Notes: generated by a model from the sequence alone, not told the origin. A stretch of DNA of 64,000 nucleotides from Thermoplasmata archaeon (GCA_021806165.1 JAJZXY010000003.1:79783-143782), one strand, 5' to 3'. Positions 19,839 to 31,882 are shown, numbered from the stretch's first letter. Numbers and translations are program-made.

Positions 19839-20747
19839 TCAGGCGATCTTCTTCTTGACTACCTTCCTCATCATGTCCTGGCTGCCATTGCTGCCGCCTT
19901 CGGCTTCATGTGTTACCTTCTGGCCGCAGGAATAGCATATCACCGCATCCTTGCTTATTATGGCGTTGCAGTTGTTGCAGAACATCTCGTCGTCCGCGAG
20001 CTCACCCTGCTGTGGAATGTCGCCGACCTTGGCGCCGCAGGAATAGCATATCACCGCATCCTTGCTTATTATGGCGTTGCAGTTGTTGCAGAACATCTCG
20101 TCGTCAGCAGGCTGCCTCTGCACCTGCTCCGCAGGCTCAGGATGATTCTGCTCCACGCGGTTCTGGACCGGCTGCGGAGGTTCGCCCTGTATGCTCGCAT
20201 CTGCGACCTTCATCAAGTTCAGCTGCTTCCTGAGCGTCTCCTCGAGTGAAACAACAGCCTGCCGCCTGGAAACAACCTGGTCTATTACCTGCCTCAGTTC
20301 CTCTTCCTGCCTGAGCAGTTCGCCCTCCTTGGATGACAGGTTCTGCTGCTGCTCCTTCAGTTCGCCCTCAAGCTTGTTCAGCTCCTCTGCCTTGGCTTCG
20401 AGGTTCTGCTCCCTGAAATTGAGCAGTTTGTCCTTGTTGTTAAGCTCTATCTCCTTAGCCTGGGACTGGGCAATCTTGTTGTTCAGCGCTGTCTCGGCAG
20501 CATGGATATCGGACTCCTTGTCGCCTATCTTCCTCTCGCGATCGTTGAGGACGGACTGCAGCTCGTTGAGACTGGTCTCCTTGGTATTGAGACCCCTCTC
20601 CTTTTCATCGAGCATTGCCTGCCTGGAAGCGAGCTCGCGCTCCTTCTTGTCCAGGTCTGCGTTCCGCGCATCCATCTCCTCATGTTTCTGCTTGAGTTTC
20701 GAAGCGGTCTCCTCAATAACCTGCCAAATAGGCGTGTCAGAAGTCAT
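19839..20747 (-). CDS. Coiled-coil protein with two near-identical zinc ribbons
   Basis: The 302-residue cytoplasmic protein has a long coiled coil (about residues 10-185) rich in Glu, Lys, Leu and Gln. A linker follows, then two C-terminal zinc ribbons, each CNNCNAI followed by CYSCG, spaced 37 residues apart. The two ribbons are encoded by DNA copies identical over about 70 bases, so one is a recent duplicate. The C-terminus is basic (MMRKVVKKKIA). The domain set suggests a scaffold that brings zinc-ribbon partners together. The upstream giant surface protein also ends in cytoplasmic zinc ribbons, and a KaiC-like ATPase gene follows upstream on the same strand. The function is not known. 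Confidence 0.7.
   Translation of the reverse strand: MTSDTPIWQVIEETASKLKQKHEEMDARNADLDKKERELASRQAMLDEKERGLNTKETSLNELQSVLNDRERKIGDKESDIHAAETALNNKIAQSQAKEIELNNKDKLLNFREQNLEAKAEELNKLEGELKEQQQNLSSKEGELLRQEEELRQVIDQVVSRRQAVVSLEETLRKQLNLMKVADASIQGEPPQPVQNRVEQNHPEPAEQVQRQPADDEMFCNNCNAIISKDAVICYSCGAKVGDIPQQGELADDEMFCNNCNAIISKDAVICYSCGQKVTHEAEGGSNGSQDMMRKVVKKKIA
19923..20105. repeat. Tandem duplication of a zinc-ribbon coding segment, 111-base period
   Basis: A segment beginning gccgcaggaatagc at 19923 recurs at 20034. Identity is perfect for about 70 bases, ending at the cgtcgtc before each copy diverges. The period of 111 bases equals 37 codons, so the frame is kept. Confidence 0.9.
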
Positions 20748-20971
20748 TCAATCTCCTCCAAGAAACGCCTTGCAGCATGCGGCTTGCATGACAGCTGCAT
20801 CCCTCTGCACACCGTTTCTTTCATTTCCTGTGAATAGTTGATATGACTATATTAAGCATTTTTGCTCTGCTTATCGTTTACTAAACAATCGTTAGGGAGA
20901 GCAATAATGCAGCTGGATTTAATATTATAAGAAGAATAATAAAAAATTGGATAAAAATGCTGAAGGAGGGC

Positions 20972-21673
20972 TCAGTTGGAAAGGAGGGGGCCGAGCACCT
21001 GAATTCCGCTCTTGCTTACCTCGACCGCATGGCGCTCCATGCTGTGCTCGCATGCCCTCATCTTCTCGACCTGGACAAATCTTGTGATCTTCCCCTTCGT
21101 GCTGTCCATTCCAAGGTAGACCACCCCGTCGCTGAGGAATGCCTCTGAACCTGAATAGAAGCGCCCGTCCGAGACGCTGCCTTCCATTATCAGCATGGTG
21201 AACAGTCCCAGATCTCTCATGTTCTTGAAGAAGTGGTACATGCTCTTCCTGACAGATGCATCGTCGTCCATCAGTGAATAGAGTGCTCCCAGCGAGTCTA
21301 TGGCGAGCATCGTGAAGGCCTTTCCGTGCTTCTGCTTGAAGCCGCGGACCATCTTCTCAATGAGAGCTATGTAGTCCGGGAAATCGTCATCCCCGATGTC
21401 CTCCAGCTCCCTGATGTCCGTAAAGTCCGAGACTACAACATTTTCAGTTGCAGGAATGCCGATGCTCTTCATGTTCCTGGAATGGCTTTCGGATGTCTCC
21501 TCCAGCGTCAGGTACATACCAACCTGGTCCGAGTTGGCAAGATGCCTGGACATGACCGAAAAGCAGAAGGATGTCTTCATTGAACCAGGCGGGCCGATGA
21601 CAAGCACAATCTTTGGAATGTCAATGTCTGTTCTTAGAACTCTGTCAAGCCCCGATACGGTGTCTCTGAGCAA
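20972..21673 (-). CDS. KaiC/RecA-superfamily ATPase (single domain)
   Basis: The 233-residue protein has Walker A GPPGSMKTS (residues 27-35), the catalytic Glu pair in YLTLEETSE, and Walker B AIDSLGAL. This is the pattern of archaeal KaiC-like/GvpD-type ATPases with a single RecA-fold domain. These often act in signalling, motility or gas-vesicle control, and the substrate here is unknown. The predicted start is TTG at 21673, with AGGTG about 8-10 bases before it. A TATA-like CTTTATATTG lies near 21712-21720. The gene shares strand with the coiled-coil zinc-ribbon gene and gyrBA, but is separated from both by about 120-220 bases. Confidence 0.8.
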   Translation of the reverse strand: MLRDTVSGLDRVLRTDIDIPKIVLVIGPPGSMKTSFCFSVMSRHLANSDQVGMYLTLEETSESHSRNMKSIGIPATENVVVSDFTDIRELEDIGDDDFPDYIALIEKMVRGFKQKHGKAFTMLAIDSLGALYSLMDDDASVRKSMYHFFKNMRDLGLFTMLIMEGSVSDGRFYSGSEAFLSDGVVYLGMDSTKGKITRFVQVEKMRACEHSMERHAVEVSKSGIQVLGPLLSN

Positions 21674-21792
21674 AACGCATACACCTGACTTAACGATTTA
21701 ACCCTTTTCAATATAAAGATTCCCTGATGATTTGCATTACCACTAACTAACGGACTTCGCAATGCAGCACCTGCACTGCAGCAGCTGGATGC

Positions 21793-24432
21793 CTATTCCT
21801 CGTCTTCAGGCTCCTCTCTCGGAAATATCATCTTGTCATCCCTCGGTTCTGGAGAGTTCTCCTCCCTGGGTCTGGCTGCTGTCTGGGAACGGACCTGTTC
21901 CTCCCTTTCTCCCTCCCTGATTATGCTCTCCTCCAGCTCCGAGCCGACAAGCCTTGCAGTAGCCGTCACCTTGTCACCCTCGGCCAGGCGCATTATTGCC
22001 ACGCCCTGGGTGTTCCTGCCCATGACCCTTATGTCCTCAATGGGTATCCTGATCATCATGCCGCCCTGCGAGGTGACAAGGACCTCGTCCCCGGGCAGGA
22101 ATTCCCTGACGGAGACCACCTTGCCGTTCCTTTCGGTGGTTTTGATGGTTATGACACCCTTGCCCCCCCTGCGTGTCTTGCGGTACTCGCCAACCCAGGA
22201 GGGTTTTCCGAACCCGTTTTCGGTTATTGTAAGCAGCACATTGCCCTCGGAGGAAGATGCTTCCATGCTCACAACCTCATCGCCCCTCCTGAGGCTGATG
22301 CCACGGACGCCCGTGGCCTGCCTTCCCATTGGCCTCACGTTGGACTCGTCAAACCTTATGACAAATCCATCCCTTGTTGCGAGCATCATGTCAGCACTCC
22401 CGTCTGTAACCACCGTGCCTATAACCTCATCACCCGGTTCAAGGCCTATGGCTATGATCCCGTTGGTCCTTACATGCGAGTAGGCGATGAGGGATGTCTT
22501 CTTCACCTTCCCGTTCTTGGTTGCAAAGAAGAGGTACTTCTCCAGCTGGAACTCCTTCAGGGGTATGTTGTCTATGATCCTCTCCCCTTCATCCAGCCTT
22601 GGCAGTAGGTTGACAATCGGGCGACCGGCACTGTGCCTCGAGCCGGCGGGAATCTGGTAGGCCTTCAGCCAGTACACCCTGCCCCGGTTGGTGAAGAACA
22701 GTATGTAGCTGTGGGTCGAGGTGACGAACATGTCGACAAGGTAGTCCTCCTCATGAGTGTCGACGCCTGTCAGTCCCCTGCCTCCCCTGTGCTGCTTCTC
22801 ATATGTGACAAGGGGAACGCGCTTGACATATCCCCTGTTTGTCACTGTGACTATGACCTCCTCCTCGGGTATAAGGTCCTCTATGGACATCTCGAGGCCT
22901 TCGGAGTTTATCTCGGTAAGCCGTGCATCCCCATACTTGCCCCTGATTTCACCAAGCTCCCTCTTTATGATGTCGAGAATCCTGCCTTCATCCGCCAGTG
23001 TCTTCTCCAGCTCCCCTATGGTTGAGAGCAGCTCCCTGTACTCGGCATGGATGGCATCCATTTCAAGTCCGGTCAGTTTCTGGAGGCGCATATCGAGTAT
23101 TGCCTTTGCCTGCTCCTCGGTAAGTGTAAACGGGGCACCGGCAGATGCCTCGCCAAGGACAGCGGGTACCCTGGACCAGTCGCTGACGGAGGTCAGCTTT
23201 TCCCTTGCCTCCTCCGGGGATGATGAGGAGCGGATGAGTTCAATCATCCTGTCAATGTTGTCGACCGCGACCATCAGTCCGGCGACGATATGCATGCGCT
23301 TCCTTGCCTGCCGGAGGTCAAATTCTGCCCTCTTCCTCACAATCTGCCTCCTGAAGTCTATGAAGCTGCGCATCAGCTCCTTCAGTGACAGAACCTTTGG
23401 CTGGTTGTCAACGAGGGCTATGTTGATTATCCCGAATGTTACCTCCATCTGCGAATGCGAGTACAGCTGGTTGAGGACGACATCATCCATTGCATCGCGC
23501 TTCAGTTCGATCACGATGCGCATCCCGTCGCGGTCTGACTCATCCCTCAGGTCAGATATGCCCTCCACCTTCTTCTCCTTGACAAGCCTGGCAATGTCCT
23601 CGAGCAGCGAAGACTTGTTCACCTGGTAGGGGATTTCGCTGACAATTATGCGCCTCCGGTTTCCCTCCTCTTCAGTCTGGGCCCTGGCTCGGACCGTGAT
23701 CTTGCCCCGCCCTGTCGTGTATGCATCCACCAGTCCGCGAAGGCCGTACACGATGCCGCCGGTGGGGAAATCCGGGCCCTTGATCCGCTCCATGAGCTGG
23801 GCAAGGTCTGCATCCGGATTGTCGATGAGGTGAATCAGCCCGTCCACCACCTCATTGAGGTTGTGCGGCGGCATGTTGGTAGCCATTCCGACCGCAATTC
23901 CGTTTGAACCGTTGACAAGGAGATTCGGGAATTTGGACGGCAGGACCTCAGGCTCCTTGAGGGTCGCATCGAAATTGTCATTCATCATGACGGTTTCCCT
24001 GTCGAGGTCCTGCAGCATCTCCTCCGCTATCCTGGATAGCCTGCACTCGGTGTACCTCATGGCTGCAGCCGCATCACCGTCAATGCTGCCGAAATTGCCC
24101 TGGCCGTCTATCAGGGGGTAGCGCATGGAGAATGGCTGCGCCATCCTGACGAGTGTGTCGTAGACAGCCTGGTCCCCGTGCGGATGATACTTTCCCAGGA
24201 CGTCGCCGACAATCCTGGCACACTTCTTGTACGCCCTGTTGGAGTTGGCCCCCAGCTCATTCATGCCGAAGAGAATTCGCCTGTGGGCAGGCTTGAGGCC
24301 GTCGCGCACATCAGGCAGCGCCCTGCCGACAATGACGCTCATGGCGTAGTCGATGTACGACTTGCGCATCTCAATCTCGATCGGCCTGTTGACAATCTTC
24401 TGTCCCGGTTCAGGAGTATCATCTGCCGCCAT
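21793..24432 (-). CDS. gyrA: DNA gyrase subunit A
   Basis: The 879-residue type IIA topoisomerase subunit cleaves and religates DNA. The catalytic tyrosine is Tyr127 in RYTE. PHRRIL and KYHPHGD are the winged-helix and tower signatures. The C-terminal beta-propeller includes the wrapping-loop motif QHRGGRG (a GyrA-box variant of QRRGGKG). This supports true gyrase (negative supercoiling) rather than topo IV. The tail is acidic. It begins 10 bases after the gyrB stop, so the two are co-transcribed. Bacterial-type gyrase is found in many euryarchaea, including Thermoplasma relatives. Confidence 0.97.
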   Translation of the reverse strand: MAADDTPEPGQKIVNRPIEIEMRKSYIDYAMSVIVGRALPDVRDGLKPAHRRILFGMNELGANSNRAYKKCARIVGDVLGKYHPHGDQAVYDTLVRMAQPFSMRYPLIDGQGNFGSIDGDAAAAMRYTECRLSRIAEEMLQDLDRETVMMNDNFDATLKEPEVLPSKFPNLLVNGSNGIAVGMATNMPPHNLNEVVDGLIHLIDNPDADLAQLMERIKGPDFPTGGIVYGLRGLVDAYTTGRGKITVRARAQTEEEGNRRRIIVSEIPYQVNKSSLLEDIARLVKEKKVEGISDLRDESDRDGMRIVIELKRDAMDDVVLNQLYSHSQMEVTFGIINIALVDNQPKVLSLKELMRSFIDFRRQIVRKRAEFDLRQARKRMHIVAGLMVAVDNIDRMIELIRSSSSPEEAREKLTSVSDWSRVPAVLGEASAGAPFTLTEEQAKAILDMRLQKLTGLEMDAIHAEYRELLSTIGELEKTLADEGRILDIIKRELGEIRGKYGDARLTEINSEGLEMSIEDLIPEEEVIVTVTNRGYVKRVPLVTYEKQHRGGRGLTGVDTHEEDYLVDMFVTSTHSYILFFTNRGRVYWLKAYQIPAGSRHSAGRPIVNLLPRLDEGERIIDNIPLKEFQLEKYLFFATKNGKVKKTSLIAYSHVRTNGIIAIGLEPGDEVIGTVVTDGSADMMLATRDGFVIRFDESNVRPMGRQATGVRGISLRRGDEVVSMEASSSEGNVLLTITENGFGKPSWVGEYRKTRRGGKGVITIKTTERNGKVVSVREFLPGDEVLVTSQGGMMIRIPIEDIRVMGRNTQGVAIMRLAEGDKVTATARLVGSELEESIIREGEREEQVRSQTAARPREENSPEPRDDKMIFPREEPEDEE

Positions 24433-24442
24433 TTACAAGCAC

Positions 24443-26437
<1,995 letters not shown>

Positions 26438-26664
26438 TTAGACAGAATATTCGAGGATATAAATAATCTTGTAGAGGCGGCCAAAAACAGGGGGTCCTGA
26501 GGTCCTCATGGAGGCTCAATATGCTGCGAAGACGAAGCACTCCAGCCTACAGGCTGTAAGATTTATCCCGGGGGGTGCAATTGAAGTGGAGTAAGAAGTT
26601 GAATTCGTTAGTATTTATATTAAAGAATGTTTCACACGTCACACCGTGCTGCATGGTTCGCCCG

Positions 26665-27582
26665 TCACTCGCTCTTTAGATAGAAGACACCTGTCCTCGA
26701 TACTGAGAAACCCATGGACCTGTAGAGCGAGAGAGCGCCCATGTTCCCCTCGGAGACCCAGAGGACCATCTTCTCCTTTTTCATCCTTCTTGACATTTTC
26801 ATGGCGTTTGTGAGAAGGTACTTCCCTATCCCCCTCCTCCTCAGGTCCGAGGCGACTGCAATATCGGCAAGAAAGGACGAATCGCCCATGTCTGTCACGG
26901 CTATCATTCCTCCGGGCCTGCCTTCCCTCAGGATGCAGAGGGATGCATCGGCCAGGATCGGGCCATAGTCACCGGACAGCAGGGATTTCATGAGCTTCCT
27001 GTTGTCCTCCTCGGAATCGAACAGGAGAGACGAGTCCTCTGTTCCCTGGTAGGCCTCCCAGTCAAGGCGTGACAGAGTGAGGTCGTCGAAGCGTGTTATG
27101 GGAGCGGTTGGATACTGTGTCGACGCTTCCAGCTGGTCGACGGAGGCGTCCAGAGGAACGACCATCTCGAATCTCCGTCTGGTCCTGAAACCCAGTCCCT
27201 CGGAAACGGAGGACATGAGCTCCTGGCTGACGTTTGGGTGGAAGCCGCTGATCCTCAGCTTCGTACCCTGCGGGGATCGGTTGGCGTACTCCCTGATCAG
27301 GAGGAGAAGCCCCTCCCTGTCGACTTCGTCCGAACGCCAGCAGATGAAAGAATAGCCGCGCCTGTCCCTGAAGCTGTAGCTGAGAATTCCTTCCAGCTCC
27401 TCCCCATGGGCTATTCCCAGGCAGAATTCCTTGCCTTCCGATATGCCCCTGATCCTTTCCTCAACCCATGCGGGAGGCACTTCCTCCCCAAACGACCTGA
27501 CAGCCGAGCTGTATGCTTCCAGGAATATCCTGAGGTCGAACCTGTCGGGAGTCGCATCGACAATCTGCATCATTCTGCGCAT
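26665..27582 (-). CDS. GNAT-family N-acetyltransferase, two-domain type
   Basis: The 305-residue product has a C-terminal GNAT domain with the acetyl-CoA loop LRRRGIGKYL (about residue 240), a following helix, and NMGALSLYRSMGF. The N-terminal half looks like a second, degenerate GNAT fold. The substrate is unknown; the domain plan resembles MshD-like or ribosomal-protein acetyltransferases. It is divergent from the zinc alcohol dehydrogenase, with about 55 bases between starts. An AT-rich stretch of about 290 bases separates it from gyrB upstream on the map. Confidence 0.8.
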   Translation of the reverse strand: MRRMMQIVDATPDRFDLRIFLEAYSSAVRSFGEEVPPAWVEERIRGISEGKEFCLGIAHGEELEGILSYSFRDRRGYSFICWRSDEVDREGLLLLIREYANRSPQGTKLRISGFHPNVSQELMSSVSEGLGFRTRRRFEMVVPLDASVDQLEASTQYPTAPITRFDDLTLSRLDWEAYQGTEDSSLLFDSEEDNRKLMKSLLSGDYGPILADASLCILREGRPGGMIAVTDMGDSSFLADIAVASDLRRRGIGKYLLTNAMKMSRRMKKEKMVLWVSEGNMGALSLYRSMGFSVSRTGVFYLKSE

Positions 27583-27637
27583 AATAATCCATTAACATAG
27601 AAAACCATTGGGGTACGCACAAGAGGTTGAGGAGAGA

Positions 27638-28645
27638 ATGAAAGTAATGGCCCACAGAAGGCGGACGGAGGGTGACTGGCTTGTCGAGGAGGAGAGGGAT
27701 ATTCCGGGGCCGGGTCGGGGAGAGGTTCTGGTGAGGATTGAGGCATGCGGTGTTTGCAGGACAGACCTGCACATAGTTGAAGGCGATCTGCCGGATATGG
27801 TCCCAGGCATAGTCCCGGGGCATGAAGTTGTCGGTGCAGTGGAGCAGGTGGGAAAGGGTGTTTCGCATTTCGCCAGAGGGGACAGGGCGGGAATAATGTG
27901 GCTTCACGGCACCTGTGGAAGATGCCAGTACTGCCTGAGCGGACGGGAAAACCTTTGCAGGAGCAAGGAGTTCACAGGATACACGGTTGATGGAGGTTAT
28001 GCACAATTCGCACTTGCCAGGGAGGGATTCCTGCTGCCCATTTCACACAGCATGGGCGCCGTGGAAGCTGCCCCGCTTCTGTGTTCGGGCATAATCGGCT
28101 ACAGGGCTCTGAAAATGGCCATGCCTCCGCCGGGAGGCAGGCTTGGCATATTCGGATTCGGAGGCTCGGCCCATCTCACCCTGCAGGCTGCATCTGGCAT
28201 AGGCCTTGACGTCGGTGTGGTCTCAAGGGGGGATGCGCATCTGGATCTTGCGAAAAGGCTGGGGGCTTCAGAGGTGTGGAAATCGGGCCCAAAAGCCTGG
28301 AAGGAACTGGCCGGGAGGTTTGATACGGCCATTGTTTTCGCGCCTGCCGGGGAGGTGGTAAGCCTTGCGCTTGAATCTGTCAAACCGGGCGGCAGGGTGG
28401 CTGTTCCTGCTGTCCACCTTGACAGGGTGCCGGAGATGAGCTACAGGGAGCACCTGTTCAGGGAGAAAAGCCTCTTCAGCGTGGAGGCTAACACCCGAGC
28501 CGATGCCCATGAGTTCCTTGCCCTGGCATCAAGGCTTGGCATCAGGAGCGAGACTGAAAGCATACCGCTGGCCCAAGCTAATGAGGGACTGAGAAGGCTC
28601 AAGCACGGGAAGGTCAACGGCGCAGAGGTGCTCACAGTCACTTGA
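27638..28645 (+). CDS. Zinc-dependent alcohol dehydrogenase (MDR family)
   Basis: The medium-chain dehydrogenase has a catalytic zinc site (CGVCRTD, GHEVVG), four structural-zinc cysteines in CGRCQYCLSGRENLC, and a Rossmann fold with GIFGFGGSA. It oxidises or reduces an alcohol/aldehyde with NAD(P). The end VNGAEVLTV is typical. I choose ATG 27638 (335 residues), preceded by GAGGAGA, over the TTG frame opening at 27608. ATG 27647 is also possible. The stop overlaps the convergent UspA gene by 8 bases. Confidence 0.9.
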   Translation: MKVMAHRRRTEGDWLVEEERDIPGPGRGEVLVRIEACGVCRTDLHIVEGDLPDMVPGIVPGHEVVGAVEQVGKGVSHFARGDRAGIMWLHGTCGRCQYCLSGRENLCRSKEFTGYTVDGGYAQFALAREGFLLPISHSMGAVEAAPLLCSGIIGYRALKMAMPPPGGRLGIFGFGGSAHLTLQAASGIGLDVGVVSRGDAHLDLAKRLGASEVWKSGPKAWKELAGRFDTAIVFAPAGEVVSLALESVKPGGRVAVPAVHLDRVPEMSYREHLFREKSLFSVEANTRADAHEFLALASRLGIRSETESIPLAQANEGLRRLKHGKVNGAEVLTVT

Positions 28646-29102
28646 CGATCAGGACGGAAACGGGAGAATCGGCGGCCACGCGCTGGGAGATGGAACCGAA
28701 GAAGATGCCCCTCCTGTAGGACCTTCCCCTGTTGCCCAGTACGATGAGGTCGGGCTTGAACTTGTCAGCCGCCTGGACAATCGCCTTTACCGGGTCCTGC
28801 TCCCTGACTATACCCTCCACGTTCAGTATTCCGTTCGCCTTTGCATGAGCAACTGCCTTCTTGACAAGCTTTGTCGCCTCCTCAAGCTCCTCCTCCTGCT
28901 TCTCCACGACCATTATCCCCGCCTGGGGTGCGTCCCCGCTGACACGGAGAAGAATTGGATTTACAGCATTCAGAATATACAGGTGGGCGCCCTTGTTGCC
29001 CTGGAGCAGTTTGAAAGAGAATTCGAGCGCTTTTACAGAGCGTTTCGAAGAATCCATGGCGACCAGTATCGAGTTTATACCCGCAGGGTGCTGCACCGGC
29101 AT
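28638..29102 (-). CDS. Universal stress protein, UspA family
   Basis: The product is a single-domain Usp of about 154 residues, with ILVAMDSSKRS at the start and the ATP-binding GNRGRSYRRGIFFGSIS plus VSVLIVK at the end. These cytoplasmic proteins bind ATP or AMP and respond to stress. I place the start at ATG 29102, preceded by a GGGGAT-like site, rather than at 29135, because the first eleven residues of the longer frame are not Usp-like. It is convergent with the alcohol dehydrogenase. Confidence 0.88.
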   Translation of the reverse strand: MPVQHPAGINSILVAMDSSKRSVKALEFSFKLLQGNKGAHLYILNAVNPILLRVSGDAPQAGIMVVEKQEEELEEATKLVKKAVAHAKANGILNVEGIVREQDPVKAIVQAADKFKPDLIVLGNRGRSYRRGIFFGSISQRVAADSPVSVLIVK

Positions 29103-29175
29103 TGTTATCCCCGGGGGTAATCGACCTGAATGCACTTAAACACAGCGCAGGCGCCCATCCCGCACCAGCCTGGAT

Positions 29176-30849
29176 TCAGGAGGATTCGCTGCGGGCAGCC
29201 GATGGCTGCCCCGCGCTCTTGAGGAGGGCGTTAACACCCATCGGATTGGGGAAGAGGCATGAAGCGCCGACCCTGTCAAGCATCTCGCTGTTTGCCTCGG
29301 TGTAATAGCTCGACCTTCCACCGAATCTCATAATCACCAGGGGAGCGAGAACCATAGGCACAAGCCACGTCATGTTGAACACAGCTGCCAGCGGGTTGAA
29401 CACGGTTATGCCGGAGACCAGGACAGCCTCAAGTATGAGGGAGTATGTGGAAAGGCCGAGCACCTCTGCCATTGAGAGAGGTTTCTCGTTCTTGGGAGTG
29501 ACAGGAATGGTCTTCAGACCTGTGAAGAAGTAGGAAAGCATGCTCTTGAACTCATACGGGAGGGAGAGGGTGCTGATGGCCGAGCTGAGCCACCTGTGCT
29601 TAAGTACTGTGGCCCATCGTATGCGGCATACATATCTGACGGCAAGTGTGGGAATGGAGGCCAGCACGCCAAAGAGAATCATGAACCTCAGGACTGGTAC
29701 GGACCATATCACCTGGGGTGGGTTTGCAAGGAGCGAGCCAAGAAAGGATGCTGCCCCGGAAGGAGTTGAGGTAAAACCGTAGACGGTCAGCAGCATCCCT
29801 GCGGGAAGGAGAAGGTTTGTCATGTGACCGAGGGGAATCTGCAGGAGATGGAATTTCCGCTCCCTGCTTACCCTGGAGCGCCTTATGAAGCCGAAGAATT
29901 CCATGGAACCGCGCGTCCATTTGTTCTGTCTCCTGATAAAACCCCTCACGTTTTCAGGTATCGCCTCATATGTGTGCAGTGGAACGAATTTGCACTGCCA
30001 GCCATGGTCTGCCAGTGCCACGGCGGTGGCAAAATCCTCGGAAACATACCCTTCAACAAATCCTCCCGTGTCGCTCAGTGAAGAGACACGGACCATCACG
30101 TTGTGACCGTAACAGAACACTGCGTCAAGGGCATTTGCGAGCTGCTGCTCCCAGACAAACTGCCCAATCCTTGTCATAGGGGCAAGCGTGTGAACAAACC
30201 GAGTATCGAGGTTCCAGATGTTTATCAGGCCCTGGAAGACAGCTACTCTGCTGTTGGAGGGGTGTTCGCTGAACTTGAGAGCCTCTCCTACCCAGTCGGA
30301 TGGCAGATACGAGTCCGAGTCCAGAAGGACGATGTAGTCGTAGCCCTTCCCGAATGACACAAGCCAGTCGTTTATAGCGCCTGCCTTGAATCCCCTCCTC
30401 TTCTCACGCCTGACCACCCTGAACCCGCGGGTGGAGGAGATGGCATCGACTGTTGACCTTGCCTCGGCAGAAGTGGAATCATCCAGTACGTAGACGTCGC
30501 AGGGGTAATCCTGCCTGATCGACGTCAGACATTCGGGGACGACGTCATTCATCGTGGCGTATAGGATGGCGACCTTCCTGCCCTCGACCGTGCGGTCAAG
30601 CGAGGGGAGAGGCCTGTAGCGTACCAGAAGGGCAACGATCTGTCTTGCAAGGCCGTAAGAGGCACCCAGGAACAGTATTGCGAGGACTCCGAACAGCATT
30701 ACGGACGGCAGATGGTTCCACCGGATGACAAAGTATCCGAGGGTCGACACGGAAAGGAGGTATATGGATGCGAATGTGGAATAGAACATCAGCCTCACCC
30801 TGCCCACTCCTGCTGTCCGGGGCCTGCTGATGCCTGTTTCTGTGTTCAA
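29176..30849 (-). CDS. Processive family 2 glycosyltransferase, cellulose-synthase-like, membrane
   Basis: The membrane glycosyltransferase has the GT2 signature in order: DDSTS (nucleotide-sugar Asp), DSD, SEDF (catalytic region) and RRQNKW (QxxRW-type motif). Two N-terminal helices and about five C-terminal ones flank the catalytic domain, as in cellulose/chitin synthase-like enzymes. It probably makes an extracellular polysaccharide or surface glycan. The open frame extends to 30993, but a TATA-like CTTATATGC at about 30911-30920 lies inside that extension. I therefore place the start at TTG 30849 (557 residues), preceded by AGGTGAGGAG. GTG 30870 is an alternative. Confidence 0.85.
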   Translation of the reverse strand: MNTETGISRPRTAGVGRVRLMFYSTFASIYLLSVSTLGYFVIRWNHLPSVMLFGVLAILFLGASYGLARQIVALLVRYRPLPSLDRTVEGRKVAILYATMNDVVPECLTSIRQDYPCDVYVLDDSTSAEARSTVDAISSTRGFRVVRREKRRGFKAGAINDWLVSFGKGYDYIVLLDSDSYLPSDWVGEALKFSEHPSNSRVAVFQGLINIWNLDTRFVHTLAPMTRIGQFVWEQQLANALDAVFCYGHNVMVRVSSLSDTGGFVEGYVSEDFATAVALADHGWQCKFVPLHTYEAIPENVRGFIRRQNKWTRGSMEFFGFIRRSRVSRERKFHLLQIPLGHMTNLLLPAGMLLTVYGFTSTPSGAASFLGSLLANPPQVIWSVPVLRFMILFGVLASIPTLAVRYVCRIRWATVLKHRWLSSAISTLSLPYEFKSMLSYFFTGLKTIPVTPKNEKPLSMAEVLGLSTYSLILEAVLVSGITVFNPLAAVFNMTWLVPMVLAPLVIMRFGGRSSYYTEANSEMLDRVGASCLFPNPMGVNALLKSAGQPSAARSESS

Positions 30850-30910
30850 TGGACTCCTCACCTGTCGCACACCCGTTTCTCTGGTGTGAATGCTGTGGCT
30901 GTGGCCGACT

Positions 30911-30920
30911 GCATATAAGA
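30911..30920 (-). promoter_or_regulatory. TATA box of the GT2 gene
   Basis: CTTATATGC on the minus strand lies upstream of TTG 30849 and inside the longer open frame, which argues for the shorter start. Confidence 0.45.
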
Positions 30921-31144
30921 GTGTTATTTTACAACGTTCGAATAGACCCGCCTGTATTCCGACGGAGGGACTGCGCCGGTGTTCAGGAGACAATTGGCTG
31001 CATACGCGGCAGGCATCCGGACTTCAGTGGGCAGATATAGCTTCCAGTAGCCTTCGGTGACCTGATCTGTTCTGCTTCCTTCGACCCTCACGGCGCCCTG
31101 ATACTGAAGAGAATCGATAATATCATGTCTGACTGTGCTCCCTG

Positions 31145-31690
31145 TTACTGTCCGGAATTTGCCTCGCCTGACTGGCCAGGCAAATCTGCTGACCTGTAAA
31201 GGCTCCCGAGTGCAATCCCCTCTTCATGGAGAGAAGCAGACGCGCTTTCATTCCGTACTACCACACAGATGGCGTCTCCCACCAGGGCGCCGATGGCTCT
31301 CAGCTCCCTCGCACTTTTCAATATCTGACCGCCGGTGGTTGTAACATCCTCCACCAGGCAGAGCCTTCTTCCATTGACATCAGGGCACTCGGCGAATTTC
31401 ATAGTGCCGTAATCCTTCGCCTTCTTCCTCACAAATACGGATGGGAGACCAGACTTCAGGGACAGGGCCGCTGCGATCGGGATGCCTCCAAGTTCGAGTC
31501 CTGCAAGCATCTCTGTACCATCGGGAATCAATGTCGACAGGTGATCTGCAATCTCGGAGAGCAGCTGGGGGCTGGACTCAAAAAGATACTTGTCGAAATA
31601 CTCGCCGGACTCAATCCCTGACCTCAGCCTGAAACTTCCTGTTATATGGGAGGTGCGGTAAATCGCCTCTGCAAGTTCTGCCCTGTTCAT
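31145..31690 (-). CDS. pyrE: Orotate phosphoribosyltransferase
   Basis: The 181-residue enzyme converts orotate and PRPP to OMP in pyrimidine synthesis. Visible are the PRPP-binding loop CLVEDVTTTGGQ (about residues 110-121), the flexible-loop KKAKDYG, and an N-terminal YFDKY. The length is normal. The gene stands alone, between the glycosyltransferase and tRNA-Thr, on the same strand. The start is ATG 31690. Confidence 0.93.
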   Translation of the reverse strand: MNRAELAEAIYRTSHITGSFRLRSGIESGEYFDKYLFESSPQLLSEIADHLSTLIPDGTEMLAGLELGGIPIAAALSLKSGLPSVFVRKKAKDYGTMKFAECPDVNGRRLCLVEDVTTTGGQILKSARELRAIGALVGDAICVVVRNESASASLHEEGIALGSLYRSADLPGQSGEANSGQ

Positions 31691-31749
31691 GGATGCTTGG
31701 AACGCCGGCAGGTAGAAAAATACAGCTGCTCCCGGGGAGGCCCGAGGGA

Positions 31750-31823
31750 AGCCACTGGAGGGATTCGGACCCCCGACCTACGGTTTACGAAACCGTCGCT
31801 CTTGCCAGCTGAGCTACAGTGGC
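31750..31823 (-). tRNA. tRNA-Thr (anticodon CGT)
   Basis: Minus strand. The acceptor GCCACTG pairs with CAGTGGC. The D stem is GCTC/GAGC and the anticodon stem ACGGT/ACCGT, with loop TTCGTAA giving anticodon CGT. The discriminator is U73, as usual for archaeal tRNA-Thr, and CCA is not encoded. There is no intron. The T loop reads TCCGAAT, with C where U55 is nearly universal. Confidence 0.93.
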
Positions 31824-31882
31824 ATCTTGGCTGTGGAAAATGCTTCTGTATTTTATTATGTTCCCCATGAACGGCGCGTTCC

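Noticed and set aside
30849..30993. Longer N-terminus of the glycosyltransferase
   Set aside because: A TATA box lies within it and a ribosome site precedes the internal TTG.
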